Source of the DNA: CAYFUG01 sp964346295
GTDB lineage: Bacteria > Patescibacteriota > Minisyncoccia > Moranbacterales > DUUL01
Assembly (NCBI GenBank): GCA_964346295.1
Contig: CAYFUG010000014.1
Coordinates: 1-42,592 of the forward strand
Direction: 5' to 3'
Length of the DNA: 42,592 nucleotides
Below the pieces are notes generated by a model. The model saw only the letters and a list, made by a program, of their open reading frames with translations, made no database searches and was not told the origin of the DNA. Made by a program: the position numbers and the translations under genes. Of this stretch, positions 8,135 through 16,056 are shown piece after piece. The first letter of the stretch is position 1. Every line of letters starts with the position of its first letter.

Positions 8135-8671
8135 ATGAGGGAGGAATTTATTAGATTGAACATTGCTATAAAATTAGAGCAGCCCCTGGCAGATAAGGCT
8201 ATCAATTTGAGTAAGCAACTTTCTGAGAAAGGGAAAACAATTTTTGTCTTGGATGGTAAGCGGTTCATCCCTCACATGACAATTTATTCTCCCGAGTTTC
8301 CAGCTAAAAATCTAGGCCAGATTTATCAAAAACTATCTCAAATAACTGAAAGTGGCAACTCTTTCGAACTCGATTTTAAAGGAGTTTCACTAGAATTTAA
8401 TACCGCTGTGGTTGATTATGGAATTAGCGATTCAATGAGAAGGCTCCACGGGGAAATTCTAGAGGCCCTAAATCCCTTACGAGAGGGTCATTTAAGGCCC
8501 AAGTATCAAAAGGAGGAATATTTAAAAACCAAAACTGATCTCGAAAAGGAGAATGTTGAAGAATTTGGTTATCATAGTGTAGGCAAGCTTTATAGTCCCC
8601 ACATTTCGATTATTCGATTTGAAGAGAGTGAGGTGGCCGAGGAGGCGGTGGATGATTTGGTTTTTCTTTAG
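8135..8671 (+). CDS. 2H phosphoesterase superfamily protein (LigT/2'-5' RNA ligase-like)
   Basis: 178 residues from ATG 8135, one base after the previous stop; a longer frame from TTG 8108 adds nine unlikely residues. The two signature motifs are present: H47-M-T49 in IPHMTIY and H156-I-S158 in YSPHISIIRF, each followed by a hydrophobic strand. The superfamily hydrolyses or forms 2'-5' or cyclic phosphodiester bonds in RNA or nucleotides using the two histidines. Between the motifs lies a charged segment (about residues 100-148) that is longer than in minimal LigT proteins. It follows two HAD phosphatases, so a nucleotide or phosphate salvage context is possible. Exact substrate unknown. Confidence 0.75.
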   Translation: MREEFIRLNIAIKLEQPLADKAINLSKQLSEKGKTIFVLDGKRFIPHMTIYSPEFPAKNLGQIYQKLSQITESGNSFELDFKGVSLEFNTAVVDYGISDSMRRLHGEILEALNPLREGHLRPKYQKEEYLKTKTDLEKENVEEFGYHSVGKLYSPHISIIRFEESEVAEEAVDDLVFL

Positions 8672-8684
8672 AAAAAGCAGACTA

Positions 8685-8713
8685 TTGAGATTGATTCTTT
8701 GGGGGTTTATACT
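8685..8713 (+). promoter_or_regulatory. Promoter for mreB
   Basis: TTGAGA at 8685-8690, a 17-base spacer and TATACT at 8708-8713. Transcription would begin near 8720, giving a leader of roughly 85 bases before mreB. A 22-codon ATG frame (8714-8782) begins at the promoter itself and is probably not translated from it. Confidence 0.55.
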
Positions 8714-8806
8714 ATGGGAATCAGTGGAACTTGTCGAGAGTTACTGAGGGAGTTTTCTCTTGGAAATCCGGCCAGAAAATAATTCAGAAAAATAACTAAA
8801 ATAAGC

Positions 8807-9811
8807 ATGTTACTGAGAAAAATTGGAATTGATTTGGGGACCGCTAATACGCTGGTGTTTGTTCCAGGAAAGGGAATTGTGGCTAACGAACCTTCAGTGG
8901 TGGCGGTTTCGATCGCAGACAACCGGGTGTTGGCAGTAGGCAATGAAGCCAAGGAAATGGTCGGGAGAACGCCGGAGATGATTACTGCTTATCGACCCCT
9001 TAAAGATGGAGCGATTGCGGATTTTCAAGTTACTGAGGCCATGTTACGCTATTTTATCAATCGAGTTGGGCCTCGAATTCGCTTCATCAAGCCAGATATT
9101 CTTGTCTCAGTTCCAGCTGGGGTGACTTCTACTGAGCGGAGAGCGGTAAACGAAGCAGCTCTCAAGGCGGGAGCTAAGAATGCCTATGTAGTCAAGGAGC
9201 CGGTCCTGGCGGCAATCGGAGCGGGGATCCCTATCAATAGCCCTTCTGGTAATATGATTCTCAATATTGGCGGGGGTACCACTGAAGTAGCAGTGATTTC
9301 CTTGGGAGGAGTAGTAGCTTGCCATAGCGCTCGAGTAGGCGGTAACCGGATTGATAATGCTATTGCTCAGTATATAAAAAAACGCCATGGCTTGGCGATT
9401 GGAGATCGAACGGCGGAAGAGGTAAAAATTGCGGTGGGCAGTGCTTTGCCGCAAATCAAAGAAGATTACGCTGAGGTGCGAGGACGGGATTTAATGGGGG
9501 GATTGCCTAAGACCATTCGAATCTCTACTAATGAAATCAGTGAAGCTGTTCAGGAGGAGTTGCGGGAGATTATTAACGCCGTAAAAGTGGTTTTGCGAGA
9601 GACGCCTCCCGAGCTCTCAGCTGATATCATGGATAAGGGAATTGTGCTTTCGGGAGGGACTTCTCTTTTGCGTAATTTGGATAAATTAATCTCCAAAACC
9701 ATCGGGGTTCCTTGTTATGTAGCAGAGGAGCCGCTTTTGTGCGTGGTGAAGGGAGCAGGAACAGCTTTAGAGAATCTAGATAATTATAAGAGGGCAGTTT
9801 TAGGAAAGTGA
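8807..9811 (+). CDS. mreB: Rod-shape-determining actin homologue MreB
   Basis: 334 residues, typical length. It forms membrane-associated filaments that organise sidewall peptidoglycan synthesis. The N-terminus has the phosphate-1 loop IGIDLGTANTLV; the middle has NIGGGTTEVAVISLGG (phosphate 2) and RVGGNRIDNAIAQYI; the C-terminal part has GIVLSGGTSLLRNLD, the adenosine motif. No amphipathic N-terminal helix is obvious beyond MLLRK. mreC, mreD and rodA are not adjacent; the gene appears to be transcribed alone from its own promoter and ends facing a convergent gene. Confidence 0.95.
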   Translation: MLLRKIGIDLGTANTLVFVPGKGIVANEPSVVAVSIADNRVLAVGNEAKEMVGRTPEMITAYRPLKDGAIADFQVTEAMLRYFINRVGPRIRFIKPDILVSVPAGVTSTERRAVNEAALKAGAKNAYVVKEPVLAAIGAGIPINSPSGNMILNIGGGTTEVAVISLGGVVACHSARVGGNRIDNAIAQYIKKRHGLAIGDRTAEEVKIAVGSALPQIKEDYAEVRGRDLMGGLPKTIRISTNEISEAVQEELREIINAVKVVLRETPPELSADIMDKGIVLSGGTSLLRNLDKLISKTIGVPCYVAEEPLLCVVKGAGTALENLDNYKRAVLGK

Positions 9812-9871
9812 GTTAGTTTGTAGTTGGTAGTTTTTGGGCCGGAGGAGGCTTAGTTGATCAAGGTTGTGAGC

Positions 9872-10330
9872 TTACAATCCCCACAATTCCCAGCTTTTAG
9901 GAAATTTAAGATTGAGGGTGCGGAGGTAGACGACCAGTTGGCCGTGGTGAAGAATTTCGTGTTCAATAAGGGCTTGGAGGTGCTGCTCGAGTGTCCATTT
10001 TTCACCAAACCAATCAATTTCAACCCCGGAATTTTCTTCGACCAGCCTTAAAAAATCCTGATCAGTCTCCTGGAGAAAATCCAGGAGTTTTTGTTTAGAA
10101 TTTTCTAGGGAGTAATCGCGACGGTAGTGGTCAAAGCTAATCTTGCCGGACTTAATGGCTTCGGTGTAGCAAAGTTGAACATCTCCAATATGGCGAAATT
10201 GCTTGCCCAGGGTTCCCATGTTGGCTCCGACGGAGTAGGCTAAGTGCTCCTCGGGCAATTCTCGGAGGAGATCTAAAGTGAGTTTGCGCCTGGATTGCCA
10301 GGATGGGAGAAGTTGTTCAAGATTTTTCAT
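9872..10330 (-). CDS. DinB/YfiT-like four-helix-bundle protein
   Basis: 152 residues, the usual DinB-family length. The family's metal-binding histidine triad is apparent: His47 in FRHIGD and a C-terminal HEILHHG (His124, His128, His129) followed by QLVVYLRTL. DinB-like proteins are putative metal-dependent hydrolases or thiol-dependent S-transferases; most have no assigned substrate. The gene is convergent with mreB and starts from an ATG at 10330. It appears monocistronic. The call to the family is firm; the function is not. Confidence 0.8.
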   Translation of the reverse strand: MKNLEQLLPSWQSRRKLTLDLLRELPEEHLAYSVGANMGTLGKQFRHIGDVQLCYTEAIKSGKISFDHYRRDYSLENSKQKLLDFLQETDQDFLRLVEENSGVEIDWFGEKWTLEQHLQALIEHEILHHGQLVVYLRTLNLKFPKSWELWGL

Positions 10331-10482
10331 GGGCTTGTTAGTTGTTAGATGGCCTTAGTATAGATTCTAGTGAAGGGAATTGCAATTGTGGCTCCGGCCT
10401 CTCTTTTTTACAAAAAATAAGTAGTGAGAATCCCTTTTATAGGATTTTTTGATAAAATAGTAAGGGAGGGGATTTTGTTTTC

Positions 10483-10501
10483 TTGGCGGAGAGACAGGGA
10501 T
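10483..10501 (-). repeat. Direct copy of the tRNA-Ser 3' end (att-like)
   Basis: Nineteen bases beginning TTGGCGGAGAGACAGGG are identical to 10638-10656, which is the CCA, discriminator, acceptor 3' strand and part of the T arm of the tRNA-Ser gene. The copy has the same orientation and lies 155 bases beyond the tRNA 3' end, where integrases leave a duplicated attachment site. No integrase is present, so this could be a scar of an excised element or a decayed tRNA gene. Confidence 0.45.
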
Positions 10502-10608
10502 CCTCCCTCGCTACCGACTCGGACACCGGGGAGCTGCGCACCGAAAGTTCGCCAACTCACTTTCCCTCGCTCCCTTCTAATCCCTTCCTCTTGCCCCCTC
10601 CAGATAAC

Positions 10609-10636
10609 ATAAAAGCCCCTCAGGCTGGGCTTTTAT
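10609..10636 (-). terminator. Hairpin terminator after tRNA-Ser
   Basis: A perfect 10-base-pair stem ATAAAAGCCC / GGGCTTTTAT with an 8-base loop. Because the arms carry A and T runs it could work in both directions. It sits just downstream of the minus-strand tRNA. Confidence 0.55.
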
Positions 10637-10638
10637 TT

Positions 10639-10728
10639 TGGCGGAGAGACAGGGATTCGAACCCTGGGACCCCGTGAAGGGTCAGCATCTTAGCAGGATG
10701 CTGCTTTCAGCCGCTCAGCCATCTCTCC
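10639..10728 (-). tRNA. tRNA-Ser (anticodon GCU), CCA encoded
   Basis: Read on the minus strand it begins GGAGAGATGGCTGAGCGG and ends TCTCTCCGCCA. Acceptor GGAGAGA/TCTCTCC pairs fully; the anticodon loop CTGCTAA is closed by GCATC/GATGC and shows GCU; the long variable arm ACCC-TTCAC-GGGGT and T arm CAGGG-TTCGAAT-CCCTG fit class II serine tRNA. CCA is encoded at 10639-10641. Its 5' end and upstream flank are tandemly duplicated, and its 3' end is repeated downstream. Confidence 0.95.
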
Positions 10729-10820
10729 TTATTTAGTTTGTAGTCCGCAGTCTGTAGCTTAGCTTGTTCAGCCATCTCTCCTTATTTAGTTTGTAGTCCG
10801 CAGTCTGTAGCTTAGCTTGT
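10715..10820. repeat. 53-bp perfect tandem duplication at the tRNA-Ser 5' end
   Basis: The 53 bases 10715-10767 are repeated identically at 10768-10820. Each unit contains the first 14 bases of tRNA-Ser (as TCAGCCATCTCTCC on the plus strand) and 39 bases of upstream flank including TAGTCCGCAGTCTGTAGC. The identity implies a recent slippage or recombination event. The outer copy carries only a tRNA stub. Confidence 0.85.
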
Positions 10821-10849
10821 ATCGCCTAAACCAGTTTTCAAGTTATCAT

Positions 10850-11692
10850 CTAGTGAGATTTTTGTCTAGCCAAGACCAGGGCAGAAATAGAATGAGGGCG
10901 GAAGGGTGCCAGAGCTTGGACGCATTCTAAGATAGTAGCTCCGGTAGTACTAATATCATCCAGAAGAAGAAGGTGCTTGTTCTGAATCGGGAAGTTTTGA
11001 CTAGTCGAGTTAATCCTAACTTTTCCCTTTCTAATAAATTTGGGGTTAACAGCAAAGGCTTCTTTGAGATTTTCTAGGCGCTGGTGGCGGGACTCGAGTT
11101 TCACTTGAGGAGGAGTGTAGCGCTGTCTAATGAGTAAATCTGGAGAAAGCTTCCAGGAGGTGGGTTTGGTGAAGGAATCGGAGCTATCTTTTAAAAGTAT
11201 TTCTAGAAGATTTCGGGCTAAGACTTCCGACTGATTGAATCCTCGATAGCGCAATCGGCGATGGTGTAGGGGGACGGGAATCAGGAAGTCGGGGTTGCCT
11301 TCTGGAAAAGGGAAGCGCTGGAGAATTTTTTGGAGGAGTAGAGCCAAGGTAGGGGATAGATCTTTCACAAAGCGATATTTGAAAAGATGGATAGCATGAG
11401 CCAGTAAGTTTTCTTCGTAGCTGGCGGCTACTAGTACTCGAGTTAGAAATTTACCCCGGGGGTCTTTTTGTTGACAGGAGAGGCAAACTTCGCCGGTGGG
11501 AGTGATATTTTTTTCGCAAAGAGGGCAAACCTGGTTCTTTAAAAGAGTTATTTTCTCTAGGCATTTCAGACATAAAGGAGTGCCCTCAATTTTACAACCC
11601 AGGCAAAAATGAGGAAAAATAGTATCCAAAAAGACCCCCTTGACCCTTTGCAAGTTTTTCTTGCTTAACAAGGAAAATTTTCTCGCCTGCAT
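10850..11692 (-). CDS. comF: ComF-family phosphoribosyltransferase-like competence protein
   Basis: 280 residues. The N-terminus has four CxxC pairs (Cys30/33, 41/44, 56/59, 70/73), the zinc-finger layout of ComF. The C-terminal half has the type I PRTase fold: LHHRRLRYRGFNQSEVLARNL and LLLLDDISTTGATILECVQAL (PRPP-binding loop). ComF is a cytosolic protein needed for DNA uptake in several transformable bacteria, with contacts to the ComFA helicase or recombination proteins, although its exact role is unsettled. It lies just downstream of clpC on the same strand with a 22-base gap and probably shares its transcript. Confidence 0.9.
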   Translation of the reverse strand: MQARKFSLLSKKNLQRVKGVFLDTIFPHFCLGCKIEGTPLCLKCLEKITLLKNQVCPLCEKNITPTGEVCLSCQQKDPRGKFLTRVLVAASYEENLLAHAIHLFKYRFVKDLSPTLALLLQKILQRFPFPEGNPDFLIPVPLHHRRLRYRGFNQSEVLARNLLEILLKDSSDSFTKPTSWKLSPDLLIRQRYTPPQVKLESRHQRLENLKEAFAVNPKFIRKGKVRINSTSQNFPIQNKHLLLLDDISTTGATILECVQALAPFRPHSISALVLARQKSH

Positions 11693-11714
11693 TTTAGATG
11701 AAAGTCAGAGATAA

Positions 11715-14324
11715 TTATTTCGCCTTTGACTCGGTTGCTTTTTCATTAGAGACTTTTTTGGCGCTAGAAGTCCTAGAGGACTTTGCCTTTTTTGAAGTTT
11801 TACCTCTTGTCTTATTTTGAGGAGGATTAGCTGGTTGAACTTTAAGTGTGCGGCCTCGCTTAGTGATCCTGAGATGGGTAGTATCTCTTTTAGAAAGTAA
11901 CTCTTTAGCTACCACTGGTTCAATTAGCTCTCGAACATTTTTTCTTACCAGGCGGGCTCCTTGGCGAGGATCGAGGCTTTTGTCTACTAGGTACTTCTTA
12001 ATTTGTTGGGGAACTTCTAGTTGAATCCCTCTCTCTTCTAAGCGTTGTTGGAGGTTTCTTATTTCAAAATCCACTACCTTCTGAAGATCTTTTTTCTCTA
12101 GTGGGTCAAAAACTAGAATACTATCGAGCCGATTGATTAATTCTGGTAAAAGATAATCATGCAGTTCTTCTAGTACTGTCTCCTTTACTTCTTGCTTAGT
12201 TTTTTGTTTTTCAGAGGCTTCTGCTTCAAATCCTAGCTGAGAAGCCTGGTTAAGCTCCTGGACTCCAATGTTAGAGGTTAGGATTACAATAGCATTGCGA
12301 AAGTCAACTTTATTACCTTTGGCATCAGTGATTTCTCCTTCTTCTAAAATTTGCAGAAGGATATTTAGGACTGGGCTGTCAGCCTTTTCGATTTCGTCAA
12401 ACAAGACTACACTGTAAGGATTTTTTCTGATTTTTTCACTTAATTCTCCAGGTTCTTCATAGCCTACATAGCCAGCCGGAGAACCTAAAAGACGAGAAAC
12501 CGCATGCTTTTCCATAAACTCACTCATATTGATCTGAATCAGCGAGGGTTTTTGATCAGTCACCGGGGAAATAGCCTGGGCTAGGAGTTTAGCAGTAAGA
12601 GTTTTACCTACTCCCGTGGGGCCTACGAATAAAAAAGATCCCAGGGGACGATCAGGATTGTTGATCCCGCTTAGTTGCCTTAAGATTGCTTGATTAATTT
12701 CTTTTTTTACCTGAATTTGGCCAGCCAAGTTCTCTCGAAGCTTCTTCTTTGTTCTTTGGGCAATCACCCGAGTTTCTCCTTTTAGTAAATCGGGGGAGAT
12801 ATTAGCAGTAGTAGACAAAGTCGCTTTAATATCTTCCGGGGTTACAAAGTTAGGATTTTGGGCTTGGATTTGCGCAATTTTCTTTCTTAGGTTCTCTAGC
12901 TTTTCTAGTAGGCGAGCTTCTTTTTGGCGAGTGTTAAGAGCGGCTTCATACTGATCGGTTAGTACCAGATGTTCTTTCTGTCGAGTGGCTTCTTCGATTT
13001 GAGATTCCAGCTTCCTAAGTTTTTGATAATCTTGAGACCCCAAAGAACGATTTTTGATTTTGGCAGCCGATTCATCTATTAAGTCAATTGCGCTGTCTGG
13101 AAGGCGTCGGTTATGAAGGTATTTATCAGCCATTTTAGCGGCCAATTCGATAGTCTCTTTGGGGATTAGAACTTGGTGATAGGCTTCATAGGCGGGTTTA
13201 ATCCCCTCAATAATTTCAATGCTTTCTTTGGCAGTAGATTCTGGAATCAAAATTGGCTGAAATCTTCTTTCTAGAGCGGCATCTTTTTCAATGTGCTTGC
13301 GGTATTCTTCAATAGTAGTGGCTCCTATTACCTGGATTTCTCCTCGAGCCAAGGCGGGTTTGAGTAAGTTGGCAGCATCCATCCCTCCTATCGCATTTCC
13401 TGCTCCAATCAGGTTGTGGATCTCGTCAATAAAGAGGATGATGTCAGGATTTTGCTTGGTTTCCTGGAGGATTTCTTTTATGCGAGCCTCAAACTCTCCT
13501 CTAAAAGTGGTTCCTGCCACTAGCATGCCTAAGTCCAAAGAAACGATTTTTTTGTTTGCCAGATGATAAGGAGCTTTTCCTTGGGATATTTGAGTAGCTA
13601 ATCCTTCTATTATAGCAGTTTTGCCTACCCCCGGGTCTCCAATTAGAACGGGGTTGTTTTTCATTTTTCGACCTAGAATGTTGGCAATCCTTTCTAATTC
13701 TGATTGGCGTCCTATTAGAATAAGCTCTTCCTCGGATTGACCCAGAAAATTACAGAAAGATTTAAGGGCAGAGGACTCGCAGTTAGAAAGGGAAGGTATT
13801 TCGGGTCCCCGGGCTCTTTCTGATTTATTATTAGAAGAGTTGAGAAAATTTTCCAGGAAAGAGTTTACTTCTCCGATAAAATTTAAAGTTTCCCAATTCT
13901 TTTTTTTAGATTCGGCTTCTTCGGGAATCTCTCCTTCTTTTTTAGTGGACTCTGAAGGGCGGGAGTTTTTGGATAGCTTTTTATTGAAGATTTCTGCGGT
14001 CATCTTTTGAAATTTTTCGGGGTTACTATTGAGAGCACTATAAACAAGATGCTCTGTTCCTATGTAAGGACTTTTGGACTTTAAGGCCAATTGGAGAGAT
14101 TTTTTAATCAGTTCTAGGCCGGAGAAGTCAGGAAAGTTTTCCTTTTTAACTCTAGATGAATTAAAACCAAAAGATTCCAAAATCATTTTACCAAAAGACC
14201 CTTTTTGGTTTGTTATGGCTTGGAGTATAGTGGAAGCGTTGATTTGGCCCAGTTGGCGCTTTTTACTTATTTTTTTGGCCTCTTCAATAGCGAGGAGGGC
14301 ATTTTGAGAAAATCGCTTGTGCAT
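11715..14324 (-). CDS. clpC: ClpC/ClpB-type AAA+ unfoldase ATPase
   Basis: 869 residues from ATG 14324; a TTG ten codons earlier is less likely because MHKRFSQNALLAI is the typical Clp_N start. Order: Clp_N domain (residues 1-120), a charged linker, AAA+ module 1 with Walker A GDPGVGKT near 230 and Walker B LFIDEIHNL near 300, a coiled-coil middle segment (about 430-490), AAA+ module 2 with Walker A GPTGVGKT near 570 and Walker B VLFDEIEKA, then the small D2 domain. The short middle domain favours ClpC/ClpE over ClpB. The last 35 residues are a Lys/Ser/Thr-rich tail not usual for the family. It unfolds proteins for ClpP or for refolding. comF follows closely. Confidence 0.88.
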   Translation of the reverse strand: MHKRFSQNALLAIEEAKKISKKRQLGQINASTILQAITNQKGSFGKMILESFGFNSSRVKKENFPDFSGLELIKKSLQLALKSKSPYIGTEHLVYSALNSNPEKFQKMTAEIFNKKLSKNSRPSESTKKEGEIPEEAESKKKNWETLNFIGEVNSFLENFLNSSNNKSERARGPEIPSLSNCESSALKSFCNFLGQSEEELILIGRQSELERIANILGRKMKNNPVLIGDPGVGKTAIIEGLATQISQGKAPYHLANKKIVSLDLGMLVAGTTFRGEFEARIKEILQETKQNPDIILFIDEIHNLIGAGNAIGGMDAANLLKPALARGEIQVIGATTIEEYRKHIEKDAALERRFQPILIPESTAKESIEIIEGIKPAYEAYHQVLIPKETIELAAKMADKYLHNRRLPDSAIDLIDESAAKIKNRSLGSQDYQKLRKLESQIEEATRQKEHLVLTDQYEAALNTRQKEARLLEKLENLRKKIAQIQAQNPNFVTPEDIKATLSTTANISPDLLKGETRVIAQRTKKKLRENLAGQIQVKKEINQAILRQLSGINNPDRPLGSFLFVGPTGVGKTLTAKLLAQAISPVTDQKPSLIQINMSEFMEKHAVSRLLGSPAGYVGYEEPGELSEKIRKNPYSVVLFDEIEKADSPVLNILLQILEEGEITDAKGNKVDFRNAIVILTSNIGVQELNQASQLGFEAEASEKQKTKQEVKETVLEELHDYLLPELINRLDSILVFDPLEKKDLQKVVDFEIRNLQQRLEERGIQLEVPQQIKKYLVDKSLDPRQGARLVRKNVRELIEPVVAKELLSKRDTTHLRITKRGRTLKVQPANPPQNKTRGKTSKKAKSSRTSSAKKVSNEKATESKAK

Positions 14325-14858
14325 ATTTAATAAAAATGTTACAATCACTAACAAGAATTTTTTTGTTGAAAATAAAGATAAAAATCAAATTAAAATTATT
14401 TTTAATATTTCACTCTGGGAGCAGTAAACGGAGCAGTAATAGTAATAAATAGGGAGGTAAATTTTTTTGTGGTGTTTGCAAGATATTTATGTTTGCCTTG
14501 CGACATGGGTTATGGATTTGTACTAGTGAGATCGTCGCTCTATCCCTTCATTTTGAATGTTGAAATTATTTTTAAAGAAAGTTTCAGGTCCAGGCCAGAC
14601 CCAGGCAATGCAACAACAAATAAAACTGAAATAAAAGATCCAAACTTGTTAGCTGAAATTAAATTAAGTTTTATTAGAAGAAGTCAGGACTTCTCAAGAC
14701 CTATTAGACTTGTTTAGGCCCTTACTTCTATTCCCAGGTTAACATTTTGAGCTTTTAAAATCAAGCTGGAGACGCCTGCTTTGGAGCTACTTATGGGATG
14801 GTTTTCAGAGAAATGCCAGATACTTTTATAAGCATGTAATTTTTTAAAGGAAAATATT
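14325..14858. other. Divergent intergenic region between clpC and the pilus operon
   Basis: More than 500 bases separating divergent operons. It must hold promoters for both, but no pair with both good boxes stands out; TATAAG at 14827-14832 could be a -10 for pilM. It contains one SD-preceded small frame (14469-14717). No CIRCE-type heat-shock inverted repeat was found. Confidence 0.5.
14469..14717 (+). CDS. Doubtful 82-residue ORF
   Basis: A GTG-initiated frame preceded by GGAGGT (14453-14458) at ten bases. The first 30 residues are hydrophobic with two cysteines (MVFARYLCLPCDMGYGFVLV); the rest is polar and basic. Nothing is recognised, and the frame does not look conserved in character. 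It is listed only because the SD is good and it sits in an otherwise empty region. Confidence 0.18.
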   Translation: MVFARYLCLPCDMGYGFVLVRSSLYPFILNVEIIFKESFRSRPDPGNATTNKTEIKDPNLLAEIKLSFIRRSQDFSRPIRLV

Positions 14859-15956
14859 GTGGGATTTTTTAGTAAAGAAACAAAATCAGTGGGAGTTGAT
14901 ATTGGGAGTAGCGGGATTCGAGTGATAGAATTAGAGAAAAATGATAGCCAAGTAACTCTAACTAACTATGTTTATGTTAAGGGGAATTATAGCTTTGTAA
15001 AAGCTGGGGCGAACGGAGTAATAGATCAATCAGCAGGTAAGGTTTTAAAGTCTGCCATGGATAAAGCGGGAATAGACAGAAAAAATATTAATGTGGCGGT
15101 TCCAGGTTTTTCTTCTTTAATTACTACCATTGAACTACCTCAAATGTCCGAAAAGGAAATTGGAAAGGTGATTGAAGCAGAGGCCTCTAAGTATATCCCA
15201 GTTAAATTAAGCGAAGTAGTTTACGGTTGGGATGTTATTGATGATGCTACTTTTTCCTCTAAAGAAAAGAAGCAAGCAGGCGGTGACGATTCTAAGCTTT
15301 CTGATAAGGTTAGGGTTCTGATGGTAGCTATCATGAAAGAGATCAGCGGGAAGTACGAAAAAGTTCTCAATGAAAGCGGTTTTAAGATAAATTCTTTGGA
15401 GATTGACTCTTTTTCTGCGGCTCGTTCCTTAGTAGGAAATAAACCTGGTTGCTATATAGTTCTTGATATTGGGCACAAGGTTTGTAATTTTAGTATTGTT
15501 GCTAACAAAAACATCCTTATTAATCGAAGTGTCGATGTAGCCGGAGAAAGAATCACCGAGACAATTGCTAGGAGTATGAATGTCGATTATAATAGGGCTG
15601 AGCAAATGAAAATTCAAACTGCTCAAGGTGAAGCGAATGCTTCAGATGGAGTGGAGGTCATTAAGCAAGTGTTTGGAGTAATTTCCGAGGAAATTAAAAA
15701 GACCATTACTATCTTTAAGAATAATTATCCTGCCGCTGATGTAAAAGGTGTGATTTTAACTGGAGGAACTGCCAAATTTGGTTTTATCGCAGAAGATATT
15801 AAAAACAAGACTGGCCTTGAAGTTGTTACAGGCGATCCTTTTTCCGGAGTGGCTTATCCTCAGCCTTTGAGTGGAATTATCCGGGATAAAGGTTCTTTTT
15901 CGGCTGTAGCGGTAGGGTTAGCAATGCTAGGATTTGAAGGAGATGAAAAAAAATAA
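14859..15956 (+). CDS. pilM: Type IV pilus assembly ATPase-fold protein PilM
   Basis: 365 residues. Actin/FtsA-like fold: VGVDIGSSGIRVIEL at the N-terminus, YIVLDIGHKVCNFSIV in the middle and GVILTGGTAKFGFI near the C-terminus are the nucleotide-binding motifs. PilM sits on the cytoplasmic face and binds the PilN N-terminus, linking the motor to the PilN/PilO membrane complex. Start GTG at 14859 with AAAGGA eight bases upstream. It opens a long operon (pilM-N-O-B, then response regulator, pilT, pilC and pilins). Confidence 0.92.
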   Translation: MGFFSKETKSVGVDIGSSGIRVIELEKNDSQVTLTNYVYVKGNYSFVKAGANGVIDQSAGKVLKSAMDKAGIDRKNINVAVPGFSSLITTIELPQMSEKEIGKVIEAEASKYIPVKLSEVVYGWDVIDDATFSSKEKKQAGGDDSKLSDKVRVLMVAIMKEISGKYEKVLNESGFKINSLEIDSFSAARSLVGNKPGCYIVLDIGHKVCNFSIVANKNILINRSVDVAGERITETIARSMNVDYNRAEQMKIQTAQGEANASDGVEVIKQVFGVISEEIKKTITIFKNNYPAADVKGVILTGGTAKFGFIAEDIKNKTGLEVVTGDPFSGVAYPQPLSGIIRDKGSFSAVAVGLAMLGFEGDEKK

Positions 15957-16001
15957 TTTAATTTTAAATTTGCAAATGATTGAAATTAAGAATCAAGAAA
16001 G

Positions 16002-16020
16002 TCCCAAGTCTCTCTTGGGA
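16002..16020 (+). other. Intercistronic hairpin between pilM and pilN
   Basis: A perfect 7-base-pair stem TCCCAAG / CTTGGGA with a 5-base loop, without a T tract. It may mark an RNA processing or stability site in the operon. Confidence 0.35.
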
Positions 16021-16056
16021 AAGCTAAGTATAAAATAAGTTATAACAAAAATAAAA

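Larger units (their letters stand above)
10331..10638. other. Gene-free stretch with a copy of the tRNA-Ser 3' end
   Basis: No convincing coding frame. The stretch contains the 19-base copy of the tRNA 3' end (10483-10501), a more GC-rich segment (about 10500-10600) unlike the AT-rich surroundings, and the hairpin at 10609-10636. Frames here that read RRDRDS... are the antisense of tRNA sequence. Confidence 0.5.

Noticed and set aside
8714..8782. 22-codon ATG frame upstream of mreB
   Set aside because: It begins directly at the -10 box of the mreB promoter, before the predicted transcript start, and has no ribosome binding site.
10424..10677. Two overlapping ORFs reading RRDRDSNPG-like peptides
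   Set aside because: They are the antisense translation of the tRNA-Ser 3' end and its copy, a well-known source of false proteins.
14325..14858. CIRCE/CtsR-type heat-shock operator for clpC
   Set aside because: The inverted repeats present are short and AT-only; no TTAGCACTC/GAGTGCTAA pair or CtsR heptad repeat was found.
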